Source of the DNA: JAKZVK01 sp965248255 | Lineage (GTDB): Bacteria; Acidobacteriota; Terriglobia; Bryobacterales; UBA6623 | Reading direction: 5' to 3' | DNA length: 64,000 nucleotides | Assembly (NCBI GenBank): GCA_965248255.1 | Contig: CBDFIW010000004.1 | Coordinates: forward strand, 1,922,001 to 1,986,000 | Shown: in pieces, positions 9,696 to 18,106 of the stretch | Layout: each line of letters opens with the position of its first letter | Position numbering within the stretch: the first letter of the stretch is position 1 | Made by a program: the position numbers and the translations under genes | Notes under the pieces: generated by a model | Seen by the model: the letters and a program-made list of their open reading frames with translations, nothing else | What the model was told of the DNA's origin: nothing | The model's database searches: none

Positions 9696-11156
9696 ATGGA
9701 CCCCAGGCAAGAGCATCCATCGCTGATGACCCGCCGTCACTTCTTCGGCTTGAACGCCGCGGGGCTCGGTACGGCTGCTTTGGGGGCATTGTTGAGTCAT
9801 GATCTTCAGGCTGCCACGACCGGGCAAGGAGCCGACAAACCCTTCCCCGGCTTGCCGGGCATTCCCCACTTCGCGCCCAAAGCGAAGCGCATCATCTGGC
9901 TGTTCCAGTCGGGCGGGCCGTCGCAGATGGAACTGTTCGACCACAAGCCGCGGCTCGACGTCCTGCGCGGCACCGAGTTGCCGGACTCGATTCGCAAGGG
10001 CCAGCGTCTCACCGGGATGACCTCCACGCAAGAGAGCTTCCCGGTCGTCAACTCCATCTTCAAGTTCAAGCAACACGGCCAGTCGGGGGCCGTGATCAGC
10101 GAGCTGCTGCCGCACACGTCAAAGGTGGCCGACGACCTCTGTTTCGTCCGCTCGATGCATACCGAGGCGATCAACCACGACCCGGCGATCACGTTCTTCC
10201 AAACCGGCTTCCAGATCGCCGGACGGCCCTCGATCGGGTCCTGGCTGGCCTACGGTTTGGGGAGCGAGAGCACCGACCTGCCGGCGTTCGTGGTAATGGT
10301 GACCCAGGGTGGCGGCGGCCAGCCGCTCTACGACCGGTTGTGGGGCAGCGGATTCCTGCCGACGAAGTACCAGGGCGTCAAGTTTCGCTCGGTGGGGGAC
10401 CCGGTGCTCTACCTGTCGAACCCGCCGGGCTTCGGCGAGACGCAGCGGCGGCAGTACCTCGATGCTCTCGGCGAGCTGAATCGCATGAAGCTCGAAGAGT
10501 TCGGTGACCCGGAGATCGGGACACGTATCTCGCAATACGAGATGGCATTCCGGATGCAGACTTCCGTCCCGGAGCTGACCGATCTATCAGGCGAACCGGA
10601 GCGCGTCTTCAAGCTCTACGGCGAGGACTCCCGCAAGCCCGGCACGTTTGCCGCCAACTGTCTGCTGGCCCGTCGGCTGGCCGAGCGCGGCGTGCGATTC
10701 ATTCAACTTTTCCACCGCGGGTGGGACCAGCACGGCACGCTGCCCAAGAGCATCAAAGGGCAATGCGAGGAAACCGATCAAGCCTCGGCGGCGTTGATTG
10801 CGGACCTCAAGGAGCGCGGCATGCTCGATGAGACCCTCGTTGTGTGGGGCGGCGAGTTCGGGCGCACGGTCTACTGCCAGGGCCGGCTGACCGACGACGA
10901 CTACGGCCGCGACCACCATCCGCGCTGCTTCACGATGTGGATGGCCGGCGGGGGCATCAAGCCCGGCATGACGATCGGCGAGACTGACGATTTCAGCTAC
11001 AACGTCACGCAGGACCCGGTGCATGTGCATGACCTGCATGCAACGGTCCTGCACCTGCTCGGCATCGACCACACCAAACTGACCTTCAAGTATCAGGGCC
11101 GGCGCTTCCGCCTGACCGACGTGCACGGCAATGTGGTGAAGCAGATTCTGGCGTAG
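9696..11156 (+). CDS. Tat-exported DUF1501 protein
   Basis: A DUF1501-family protein related in fold to sulfatases and alkaline phosphatases. The N-terminus carries a twin-arginine signal (MTRRHFFGLNAAGLG), so export should be folded through Tat. The frame also offers GTG 9690, which overlaps the upstream TGA. However, the SD aaggag occupies 9685-9690, 5 bp before ATG 9696, which favours the ATG. Family landmarks include HFAPKAKRIIWLFQSGGPSQ, WGGEFGRT and the C-terminal DVHGNVVKQIL. DUF1501 genes normally follow a DUF1549/DUF1553 gene as here, and the two products presumably act together outside the cytoplasm. The exact reaction is unknown. Confidence 0.9.
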   Translation: MDPRQEHPSLMTRRHFFGLNAAGLGTAALGALLSHDLQAATTGQGADKPFPGLPGIPHFAPKAKRIIWLFQSGGPSQMELFDHKPRLDVLRGTELPDSIRKGQRLTGMTSTQESFPVVNSIFKFKQHGQSGAVISELLPHTSKVADDLCFVRSMHTEAINHDPAITFFQTGFQIAGRPSIGSWLAYGLGSESTDLPAFVVMVTQGGGGQPLYDRLWGSGFLPTKYQGVKFRSVGDPVLYLSNPPGFGETQRRQYLDALGELNRMKLEEFGDPEIGTRISQYEMAFRMQTSVPELTDLSGEPERVFKLYGEDSRKPGTFAANCLLARRLAERGVRFIQLFHRGWDQHGTLPKSIKGQCEETDQASAALIADLKERGMLDETLVVWGGEFGRTVYCQGRLTDDDYGRDHHPRCFTMWMAGGGIKPGMTIGETDDFSYNVTQDPVHVHDLHATVLHLLGIDHTKLTFKYQGRRFRLTDVHGNVVKQILA

Positions 11157-11177
11157 AGGGCACCTGCAAACGAAGGT

Positions 11178-11229
11178 CAGAGCCGCGGGCGGGAGCCCGC
11201 GCGCCCGCGGATTTACATCCGCGGCTCTG
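11178..11229. repeat. GC-rich palindromic repeat (CAGAGCCGC family), between convergent genes
   Basis: An 11-bp inverted repeat (cagagccgcgg at 11178-11188, ccgcggctctg at 11219-11229) encloses a hairpin cgcgggc-ggga-gcccgcg with a GNRA-type loop and a second small hairpin. It lies between the stop at 11156 and the convergent stop at 11277, so it may act as a bidirectional terminator. Related units occur at 12153-12298, 36998-37022, 52052-52069 and 57402-57490. Confidence 0.75.
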
Positions 11230-11276
11230 TCGTGTGGATGGGAACGGCCTGCTGCTACGGTGCGGCACCCCTTGCC

Positions 11277-11969
11277 TTAGTCGTCGCTGCCGCCGAGCAG
11301 GCCGGAGCGCATGAGGAAATACAACAACGTCAGCAGCGTGCTCACGGCGGCGGCAACATAGGTCAGCGCCGCGGCGTTGAGTACCTTGTCCACACCCTCG
11401 CGCTCGTTAGGCGAGATGATGCCGTGGGCGACGACAAGCTCCTTAGCCCGGGCAGTGGCGTCGAACTCCACCGGTAGCGTCACGACCTGGAACAGCAACA
11501 CCATCGAGAATAGGAGCGCGCCGAACAGCACCAACGGGGTCCACAGGAACAAACCCACCAACATCACGATGTAGCCGAGCGACGAGCCGATGTTCGCCGT
11601 GGGTACCAATGTGGTACGCAGCCACAACGGAGCGTACTTGCGGGCATGCTGGATGGCATGGCCCGCCTCGTGGGTCGCCACGCCGATAGCCGCGACGGAC
11701 GCCGTGTCGTAAACCGCTTCCGAGAGCGCCAGGCTGCGCGTCATCGGGTTGTAGTGGTCCGACAGAAAGCCGCGCGCCCGGGTGATCTTCACGTCGTGCA
11801 GGCCTTCGCGGTCGAGCATGATGCGGGCGGCTTGCGCTCCCGTGTAGCCGGTGCCTGAGCGTACGCGCGAGTACTTGTTAAAGGCCGATTTGGTTCGAAA
11901 GCTGGCCCAGCCGGACAGCGCGAGGCCCGGCAACAAGACCATGAGCATATAGAGTGGGTCGAAGAGCAT
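11277..11969 (-). CDS. Membrane zinc metallopeptidase (YugP / Zn_peptidase_2 family)
   Basis: 230 aa with an N-terminal membrane helix (MLMVLLPGLALSG), the zinc motif HEAGH (His100-Glu101, His104), two further hydrophobic segments after residue 120, and a last one near 205-220. This matches the YugP-like neutral zinc metallopeptidases, integral membrane proteins whose substrates are mostly unknown. The start ATG 11969 has a strong SD (ggagg, complementary to cctcc at 11976-11980). The gene stands alone, convergent with the DUF1501 gene, and palindromic repeats lie on both sides. Confidence 0.9.
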   Translation of the reverse strand: MLFDPLYMLMVLLPGLALSGWASFRTKSAFNKYSRVRSGTGYTGAQAARIMLDREGLHDVKITRARGFLSDHYNPMTRSLALSEAVYDTASVAAIGVATHEAGHAIQHARKYAPLWLRTTLVPTANIGSSLGYIVMLVGLFLWTPLVLFGALLFSMVLLFQVVTLPVEFDATARAKELVVAHGIISPNEREGVDKVLNAAALTYVAAAVSTLLTLLYFLMRSGLLGGSDD

Positions 11970-12386
11970 GTCAAACCTCCGAACTTAGAGGGGCAAGGGG
12001 GGTCAAGTCTCATTCTAAGGTCGCGGCTTTCAGGAGGCAATGCCGGGTGCCCGTCCTCGTCCATCTCAGCGCCGCTGCGAGGCCACCTGCCACGTGGGGA
12101 TTCCTGGCCGATAACGCGTGTTCTGGACCAGTGAGCGCCGGCAAACCAAGATCAGAGCCGCAAGCGTGAGCTTGCGTTGAACCATGGCGGGCAGGACGAG
12201 AGTGGCCTGGGAGGCAGGTGGGCCGCGGTTTCGATAAGGCTCAGCGGCCGCAGGGGCAACTGGCACGGGCTCGACGCGGGCTCGCGCCCGCGGCTCTGAG
12301 CTTGGGTTGCGGGTGCACGCTAGGGCCGTGGCCCTCGTTGGCCAAGCCACCGCGTCCGGCTACATGACTGTTCCGGCCCGGACGGC
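11970..12386. other. 417-bp gene-free spacer with paired palindromic repeats
   Basis: No convincing coding sequence. The stretch holds the SD of the zinc peptidase at its left end. At 12153-12161 (cagagccgc) and 12290-12298 (gcggctctg) it holds two oppositely facing members of the CAGAGCCGC repeat family. Their own hairpins are cgcaagc-gtga-gcttgcg (12159-12176) and cgcgggc-tcgc-gcccgcg (about 12275-12292; GCGA loop on the minus strand). The right end contains the 3' flank of the ThDP-enzyme gene. Confidence 0.7.
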
Positions 12387-14066
12387 TCAGGTAATGGTCT
12401 TCTTCTTGCCGGCCAGCTGGTATTGCGTGAACGGCGAGCGGGCACCTTGGATCTCGACGTTGATCAGAAACGGTTTGTCGCTCTTGAGCGCCCGGTCGAG
12501 CGCGGGACGCATCTGCTCGGGCCTCTCCACGTACTCGCCATCGCCGCCGAAAGCCTTCATGACCAAGTCGTAGCGGGTACGGAGCAGCTCGCAGGCGACG
12601 GTCTTGTCGCCGCCATAGGTGCCGAGCTGAAGCTCGCGCTCGATGCCCCAGCCGCCATCGTTGCCTACGATGATGATGACCGGCAGGCCGAAGCGCACCG
12701 CCGTATCCATCTCGGCGGCATAGAAGCCGAGCGAACCGTCGCCGCTGATGACGATGCTGCGCGAATTGGGCCGCAGGATTTGCGCCGTCAACGCGATCGG
12801 GAAGCAGGCGCCCAAGCCGGCCAGCGCGCCGAGACGCAGCCAATGCATGGGTCTGCGCGTAGGGATGCTGCAGCGTCCCCAGTGGACAAAATCGCCGCCG
12901 TCCCAGCACAGGGTCGCGTCTTCGGGGAGCCAGTCGCGCATCTCGGTGTAGAGATGCAGAGGGTGCATCGGGTCCGACGGTTTCGCGGCGATCGACTCCA
13001 ACTCTCCCCGCCAGGCGTCGTCAGCCTTTCGCACCTCGCCGAGCCAGGCGGAGCGGTCGGGCACCGGGCGCTTACCCCACGCGTCGAGTAGGGCGGTGAG
13101 CGCCAGCTTGACGTCGGATTGCATGCCCACCTCAAGCCTCCGGTTGAGTTCAAGTTCCTCGGGGTGAATGTCGACCTGGGCAAACTTGGCGTCCGCGGAG
13201 AAGAGTTGAGTACCACCCAGGCGCAGGCGGTAGTCGAGCTTCTTGCCGAGCACGATCACCAGATCCGCTTCTTTGAATGCCTTGGCCGCCCCACGGCTAA
13301 GGGTGGGGTCGGCGTAGCCGAAGCAGAGCGGGTGGTCGTCGGAGACGACTCCGCGCGCGAGACAAACGGTAAATAGCGGCAGCGAGGTCTTCTCGACAAA
13401 GCTCTGTAATTCCTCGCCCGCGTCCGCCCACCAAGCGCCGCTGCCCGCGATGACGACGGGCCGCTCCGCACCATCCAGCAAGTCGATCAGGCGGCTGACT
13501 TCAGCATCGTCCGGCCCGGGACGCCGCACTTTGACAGGGCCGTCCGGTAGTGGATAGTGCCGCTCGGCCTGGGCCGTGAGCAAATCGACCGGCACGCTCA
13601 GGTGGGCGGCACCGGCGCGGCCCGAGAGCGCCTCCTGGAACGACTTGCGCACGTGAAACGGGATCTGCCCCGCGTCGGACGGCACGGTCGCGTACTTCGT
13701 GATGGAGCTCACCATACCGAGCTGCTCCATGTCCTGGAACGCGAAACGGTCGCGCATCTTGGAGCTGCTCATACCGCTGACGGCCAGAATCGGGCTGCCG
13801 GTGCTGTGGGCGGTGGCGATGCCGCTGATCGAGTTGGTGTGTCCGGGACCGCCGGTCACCATCGAGACGCCGGGCGAGCGCGTAATGCGGCCCCAGCCGT
13901 CGGCCATGTGGACGGCCGCCGATTCGTGGCGCGTGTCGACAAGGGTCAGCCCTTCGCGTTCGGCCACCCGCAGGATTTCGTTGAGATGGTCTCCAACGAG
14001 AGTGAAGATGTGTGAGACTCCGAGCTGTTTCAAGCTTGAGACAAAGAGTTCAGATCCGTTCGGCAT
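12387..14066 (-). CDS. Thiamine-diphosphate-dependent enzyme (acetolactate-synthase-like)
   Basis: A three-domain ThDP enzyme of about 559 aa. The PYR domain carries the catalytic Glu in DTRHESAAVHMADG (Glu48 from ATG 14066), followed by the GGPGHTNSISG loop. The central domain contains VVIAGSGAWWADAG. The PP domain contains the ThDP/Mg motif (VISGDGSLGF followed by IIIVGNDGGWG). The frame extends to a TTG at 14102, but ATG 14066 (MPNGSELF) fits family starts better. The family covers acetolactate synthase, oxalyl-CoA decarboxylase and related carboligases. The gene is unlinked to ilv genes, so a catabolic decarboxylase or lyase is as likely as acetolactate synthase. A second, Rieske-fused ThDP enzyme lies at 28.1 kb. 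Confidence 0.85.
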   Translation of the reverse strand: MPNGSELFVSSLKQLGVSHIFTLVGDHLNEILRVAEREGLTLVDTRHESAAVHMADGWGRITRSPGVSMVTGGPGHTNSISGIATAHSTGSPILAVSGMSSSKMRDRFAFQDMEQLGMVSSITKYATVPSDAGQIPFHVRKSFQEALSGRAGAAHLSVPVDLLTAQAERHYPLPDGPVKVRRPGPDDAEVSRLIDLLDGAERPVVIAGSGAWWADAGEELQSFVEKTSLPLFTVCLARGVVSDDHPLCFGYADPTLSRGAAKAFKEADLVIVLGKKLDYRLRLGGTQLFSADAKFAQVDIHPEELELNRRLEVGMQSDVKLALTALLDAWGKRPVPDRSAWLGEVRKADDAWRGELESIAAKPSDPMHPLHLYTEMRDWLPEDATLCWDGGDFVHWGRCSIPTRRPMHWLRLGALAGLGACFPIALTAQILRPNSRSIVISGDGSLGFYAAEMDTAVRFGLPVIIIVGNDGGWGIERELQLGTYGGDKTVACELLRTRYDLVMKAFGGDGEYVERPEQMRPALDRALKSDKPFLINVEIQGARSPFTQYQLAGKKKTIT

Positions 14067-14161
14067 AGGTTCGATCCGCAGCGGGGCGGCCCAGGCAGGC
14101 AACTCCTAGCCGCCTTGGATACAGCAATATAGCGCGTTTCAGAGTTGGAGAGAGACACCCG

Positions 14162-15063
14162 CTAGTTGGCGAAGCGTTTGAAATAGCCGGTCCAGGCGCC
14201 TTCTTCGCCGGGGCGGTCGAACGTTTCGTGCCAGTGGGACGTGAAAGCGGCCCGCTTGGCCTGTAGGCGCGCCGCGACGAAGTCCCGTAGCTTGACCGAT
14301 TCTTCAAGCTCAGCCAGCTCGGCGCTTTCGAGCGTGGCGAGGGTCGTCTCGCAGTCGTTCACCTCCCCGAGGAAGTCTTGCATCGCCTTCAGCGCGTCGA
14401 GCCGTCGTTTGAACGCGGGTCCGTAACAGGGGCGGAACAGCTCGAGGGTGTAGCGACAGCGCTTGACCAGAAGGCGGAACTGATGAAGCGGTTTCTGCGG
14501 GGCATCGGGACGGGCAACCTTGCGGCCGGCGCGGAAGACCTCCTCCACCACCGCCGGCAGCTCGCGGGCTGCATTCTGAGCCGCGTTCCTTTTCACGGAC
14601 CAACGCAACGTGATTCTGGGCTTGCCCATGAGATTTCTCAAAGCCGGAGGCGCGTGCGCCACTTATCCGGAACACTCGACCTACTCCAGCGCTTCAACAA
14701 CCGCCCGAGTTCCCTCGAGTAACCTGCCCTCTGCTGGACAAGCGCCTTGACCAACTTCGACTCGGGCGACAACCCCGCCTGCCGAGCCAGGTCGATCGCA
14801 ATATCGCGGTTGCGCACCTCGCCGGCCAGCGTCATGACCTCGCGGAGTCGCTTTCGGACTCTCTTCGAGGCCTTCCGAGGAAAGAACTGCTTGAAGGCGG
14901 TGAGGCACGCGCCGAAGCGTCGAATCGAGACCCGCAGATCATGCACCGGATCCGCGTCCTTTGCCTTGCGGTTGCGGCTGATCTGGTACATCACCCGGTC
15001 GAGACGCGAAGCGCCTTGCTGGCAAACGTACTGGGCGATCTCGAGTTGTGACTCCCGGCTCAT
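14162..15063 (-). pseudogene. CHAD-domain protein, split by a frameshift
   Basis: Two overlapping minus-strand frames (15063-14638 and 14662-14162) make one CHAD domain of about 300 aa. The first half has the basic helix VHDLRVSIRRFGACL and the second the repeat HQFRLLVKRCRYTLEL. CHAD domains are helical, histidine- and arginine-rich, and bind polyphosphate. The first frame ends in LRL-stop at 14638, and the other frame offers only a GTG start at 14660-14662 with no clear SD. A one-base frameshift is therefore more likely than two real genes. It lies 18 bp downstream of the Ppx/GppA gene on the same strand, which supports a polyphosphate role for the intact ancestor. Confidence 0.75.
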
Positions 15064-15081
15064 TGCTTCAGCCCATGCCGC

Positions 15082-16611
15082 TCATGCGGATTTCAGTACC
15101 GCGAGCGTTCCGCCGTAGACTTGCTCGAACGCTCCTTCGACCTGCTGCGCGGCCCACTGCTCTAGATCAACGTCCTTTGACGACTGCAAGTATAGTTCCA
15201 CTTTGGACTTACGGAGCCGGACCTGTATGTTGGCGACGCGCTGCTCGCGACTCCGGTCGAGGCTGTCGGCCAGCCGCAGCAACGGCGCCAATTGCATGAC
15301 GGTCTTTCTATCCTCTCGGCCCAGGGCCCGAAAGTTCTCGTGCTCCTCGGACGGCAAAGCCTTCCGATGATAGCGGCAAAGGTTGGCAATCATCAATCGC
15401 TCCCGTTTACTGAAGCCTGAAAGGTCGGAGTTGGTAACCAAATAGTAGGAGTGGCGATGATGCCGCGTGGCGCTTACGAAATGACCGATGTCGTGAAGGT
15501 AGGCCGCCGCCTCGAGCGAGCGGCCCGCGGATGGAGGTAACTCGTGGACCGGCCGCAGGGCGTGAAAAAGCTTGCCGGCCAACAGGGCCACCCTGTCTGC
15601 ATGTTTCAGTGACACGCCATACCTGCGGGCTAGAGAACGAACGACTTCGCGCCGCTCGTTGTCGAGCGTGTCCACGCGGCTTTCGCTGTCGCCCTGCGCG
15701 AGATCGGCAATCAGCCCGTCCCGAACGCCGGCCGCGGAGTAGTAGAACGACGGCAGCCCGAAGTCCAGCAGCACCCGTTGAAGTACGGCACAGCCAGCGA
15801 CAATCACCTCGGCGCGGCGCGGCCCGATACCGGGCACTTCGCGCCGTTCGGCCAAGCTCCGCCGCGCCAGCAGCCCTTGAAGATCTCGAAGCTGTTTGCG
15901 GGAAATGCGCAAGCGGTCGACCAGATCACGCCGTGCCCTCGGGACGCGGTGCACGGCGCAAGCGACGGCCGACGCGGTCGCGGCCGTGGCAATCGCGCGG
16001 TCGGGGCGTTTGCCTCCGATGCGGCTCAGTACCGGCGGAAGCTTCTGTTCGATGTAGTCATCAAGGCGGTGTAGCTGACGCGGCGTCGGAGGGTCGTCTT
16101 TGAGGAATGTCTCGGTGAGCCGCACGGCGCCGAGTGGCTTGGAGAAACCGCCGGACAGGTGTCCCTTGCTGCCCCGCATCAGCTCAGCACTGCCGCCGCC
16201 GATATCGACGACGAGGATGACTTGATTCGGATGCGGCCAACGGCTCTGAACGCCGAGGTGGATGAGCCGCGCCTCCTCCTGGCCCGACATCACTTCGACC
16301 TCGGTTCCGATGGCCTGGGAGGCGCGCTCGATGGTCTCCTTTTGATTTCGGGCGTCCCGGAGGGCGCTGGTGGCGACGGCTCGAATTCGCCCGACTCCCA
16401 AATCGTGGAGAGTCCGCGCCATGCGGCTGAGCGCGTGCGCCGTGAGATCGATCGCCTCGGGACGGATCTTCCCACTCTGGAAAACCCGCTCGCCCAGCCG
16501 GGTGACCTGTCGGTCTTCTGCTAAGATTTCGATAGTATTACCTGGGCCCGCTTCGGCGGCTTGCATCCGCACGGAGTTGCTTCCGATATCGATGGCTCCG
16601 TATCGGGACAT
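15082..16611 (-). CDS. Ppx/GppA-type exopolyphosphatase with C-terminal HD domain
   Basis: An actin/ASKHA-fold phosphatase. The N-terminus SRYGAIDIGSNSVR is the phosphate-1 motif, and VVDIGGGSAELM is the phosphate-2 motif. The C-terminal portion (from about 330) has HD-type helices including AAAYLHDIGHFVSATRHH. Such enzymes release phosphate from polyphosphate or hydrolyse pppGpp. Start ATG 16611 (MSRYGAID) was chosen because a longer frame to 16656 would run into the divergent gene at 16648. The CHAD gene follows 18 bp downstream, a common pairing. The only spacer to the divergent kinase-like gene is 36 bp, which must hold both promoters. Confidence 0.9.
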   Translation of the reverse strand: MSRYGAIDIGSNSVRMQAAEAGPGNTIEILAEDRQVTRLGERVFQSGKIRPEAIDLTAHALSRMARTLHDLGVGRIRAVATSALRDARNQKETIERASQAIGTEVEVMSGQEEARLIHLGVQSRWPHPNQVILVVDIGGGSAELMRGSKGHLSGGFSKPLGAVRLTETFLKDDPPTPRQLHRLDDYIEQKLPPVLSRIGGKRPDRAIATAATASAVACAVHRVPRARRDLVDRLRISRKQLRDLQGLLARRSLAERREVPGIGPRRAEVIVAGCAVLQRVLLDFGLPSFYYSAAGVRDGLIADLAQGDSESRVDTLDNERREVVRSLARRYGVSLKHADRVALLAGKLFHALRPVHELPPSAGRSLEAAAYLHDIGHFVSATRHHRHSYYLVTNSDLSGFSKRERLMIANLCRYHRKALPSEEHENFRALGREDRKTVMQLAPLLRLADSLDRSREQRVANIQVRLRKSKVELYLQSSKDVDLEQWAAQQVEGAFEQVYGGTLAVLKSA

Positions 16612-16618
16612 GGAATGA

Positions 16619-16624
16619 TATAAT
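16619..16624 (+). promoter_or_regulatory. Putative -10 box (TATAAT) of the thymidylate-kinase-like pair
   Basis: A perfect TATAAT lies 23 bp before ATG 16648 in the short divergent spacer. No good -35 was seen 17 bp upstream. An SD-like aagg at 16640-16643 follows. Confidence 0.4.
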
Positions 16625-16647
16625 ACGCGCTTTTGCTCTAAGGCACG

Positions 16648-17379
16648 ATGGCCCAATTCCTACAAAACCGTTACAAGGGAAAGTTGATCATTGTCGAAGG
16701 AATCGACGGTTCGGGTAAGTCCACTCAGTTGGCGTTACTCAGCCAGTGGTTGCGCTCGCAAGAGATCGCGGTCGCCTTCAGTGAATGGAACTCCTCGGAC
16801 TTGGTGCGGGGCACCACGCGGCGCGGCAAGAAGAAGCAAATGTTCACGCCCACGAGCTTCAGCTTGATTCACGCCACCGACTTCGCCGATCGGCTCGAAC
16901 GCTACATCCTGCCCATGCTGAAGGCAGGCGCGGTGGTTTGCGCCGATCGTTATGCCTACACCGCTTTTGCGCGCGACGTGGCGAGGGGCGTGACGCGCCA
17001 GTGGGTCCGTAACCTTTATCGTTTCGCGGTGCGGCCGAATCTGGCCTTCTATTTCCGCCTGCCGCTCGACGTTGCGCTGGACCGCATCTTGGGCGGCCGC
17101 AGTGCGATCAAGTATTACGAGGCGGGAATGGACCTGGGACTGAGCCGTGATGTCGAAGAGAGTTTCCGTATCTTCCAGAGTCGAATCCTTGATGAATATG
17201 ACGCGATGGCCTCAGAGATGGGTTTTCACATCATCGATGCCACGCAATCGATTGAAGAGCAACAGCAGAGGATGAGGTCGATCGTGCTCAAGCACCTGGG
17301 GGCGAGTCTGCGCAACGGCGTGCTCCGCGTGCCTGTGGGAAGGGAGTATGGGCTCCAACCGAGCGCTGCAGTTCTATGA
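16648..17379 (+). CDS. Thymidylate-kinase-like nucleotide kinase, intact P-loop
   Basis: 243 aa. A P-loop NTPase with Walker A GIDGSGKST (18-26, Lys24), followed by the family motif HATDFADRLERYI and DRYAYTAFARDVARG, which resembles the TMP-kinase DRY motif. dTMP kinases phosphorylate dTMP to dTDP, but distant relatives act on other small substrates. The length and divergent middle suggest a paralogue rather than the housekeeping tmk. It is divergent from the Ppx/CHAD genes, and its 3' end overlaps the next kinase-like gene by 32 bp, so the two are probably co-translated. Confidence 0.8.
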   Translation: MAQFLQNRYKGKLIIVEGIDGSGKSTQLALLSQWLRSQEIAVAFSEWNSSDLVRGTTRRGKKKQMFTPTSFSLIHATDFADRLERYILPMLKAGAVVCADRYAYTAFARDVARGVTRQWVRNLYRFAVRPNLAFYFRLPLDVALDRILGGRSAIKYYEAGMDLGLSRDVEESFRIFQSRILDEYDAMASEMGFHIIDATQSIEEQQQRMRSIVLKHLGASLRNGVLRVPVGREYGLQPSAAVL

Positions 17380-18088
17380 TCAGCCGATTCCGGGGATCGA
17401 CCCCTCGGAATTGAGAGGCAAGCTGATCGTCATCGAGGGGCCGGACTCCGTCGGCCGGACGACCCAGGTGACGCAACTGCGCTTCTGGCTCGAGCAACAG
17501 GGCCACGCGGTGATGGACACCGGCATGGCGCGCTCGGCCCTGACGAAAAGAGGGATCCAGCAGGCCAAGGAAGGTCACACGCTCGGTCCGACAACAATGA
17601 CTCTGTTCTATGCGACCGACTTCGCCGATCGGCTCGAGAACGAAATCATCCCCGCGCTACGGGCGGGTTTTGTCGTACTGACCGACCGCTACATCTATTC
17701 CCTCATGGCAAGAGCGATCGCGCGTGGACAGGAGCCGCGATGGATTGAGCAAGTCGTCGCCAGGATTGCGTTAGTGCCCCACGCCGTCTACTATCTTCGT
17801 GCGGAAGTGGAAGACCTGGTCGCCCGCGTGGTGGTCGGCCGGGGCACATTCGCCTATTGGGAGAGCGGCATGGACGTGCCACTAGGCCGCGACCGTTACG
17901 ACAGCTTCATCCGCTACCAAAGGCGCGTGGTCAAGGCTCTCGACGGCATGGCGGACAAGTATAAGTTCACTACCATCGACGCCGGCAAGCCGCCCGACCA
18001 GATCTTTCGGCGCTTGCAGCGATCCATCGGCCGCCTGATGGGCCCGCGCGTCAACACCATCGAATCGATCGACCGGGCGATCGCTTAA
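17348..18088 (+). CDS. Thymidylate-kinase-like paralogue with altered P-loop (Lys to Arg)
   Basis: 246 aa and clearly related to the preceding protein (shared TDFADRLE, DRYIYSLMARAIARG). Its Walker A reads GPDSVGRTT (31-39), so the normally essential lysine is Arg37. This suggests reduced catalysis or a regulatory subunit, though some P-loop enzymes tolerate changes here. ATG 17348 is preceded by a purine-rich SD (gaaggga). It lies inside the end of the upstream gene and ends 18 bp before the convergent PfkB gene. The tandem looks like a duplication with divergence, and the products could form a heterodimer. Confidence 0.75.
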   Translation: MGSNRALQFYDQPIPGIDPSELRGKLIVIEGPDSVGRTTQVTQLRFWLEQQGHAVMDTGMARSALTKRGIQQAKEGHTLGPTTMTLFYATDFADRLENEIIPALRAGFVVLTDRYIYSLMARAIARGQEPRWIEQVVARIALVPHAVYYLRAEVEDLVARVVVGRGTFAYWESGMDVPLGRDRYDSFIRYQRRVVKALDGMADKYKFTTIDAGKPPDQIFRRLQRSIGRLMGPRVNTIESIDRAIA

Positions 18089-18106
18089 GCGGGCCCGGCC
18101 CAAGTC

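Noticed and set aside
14064..14075. tRNA-like T-loop ggttcgatcc
   Set aside because: No matching T-stem, anticodon arm or acceptor stem around it. It lies at the start of the ThDP-enzyme gene.
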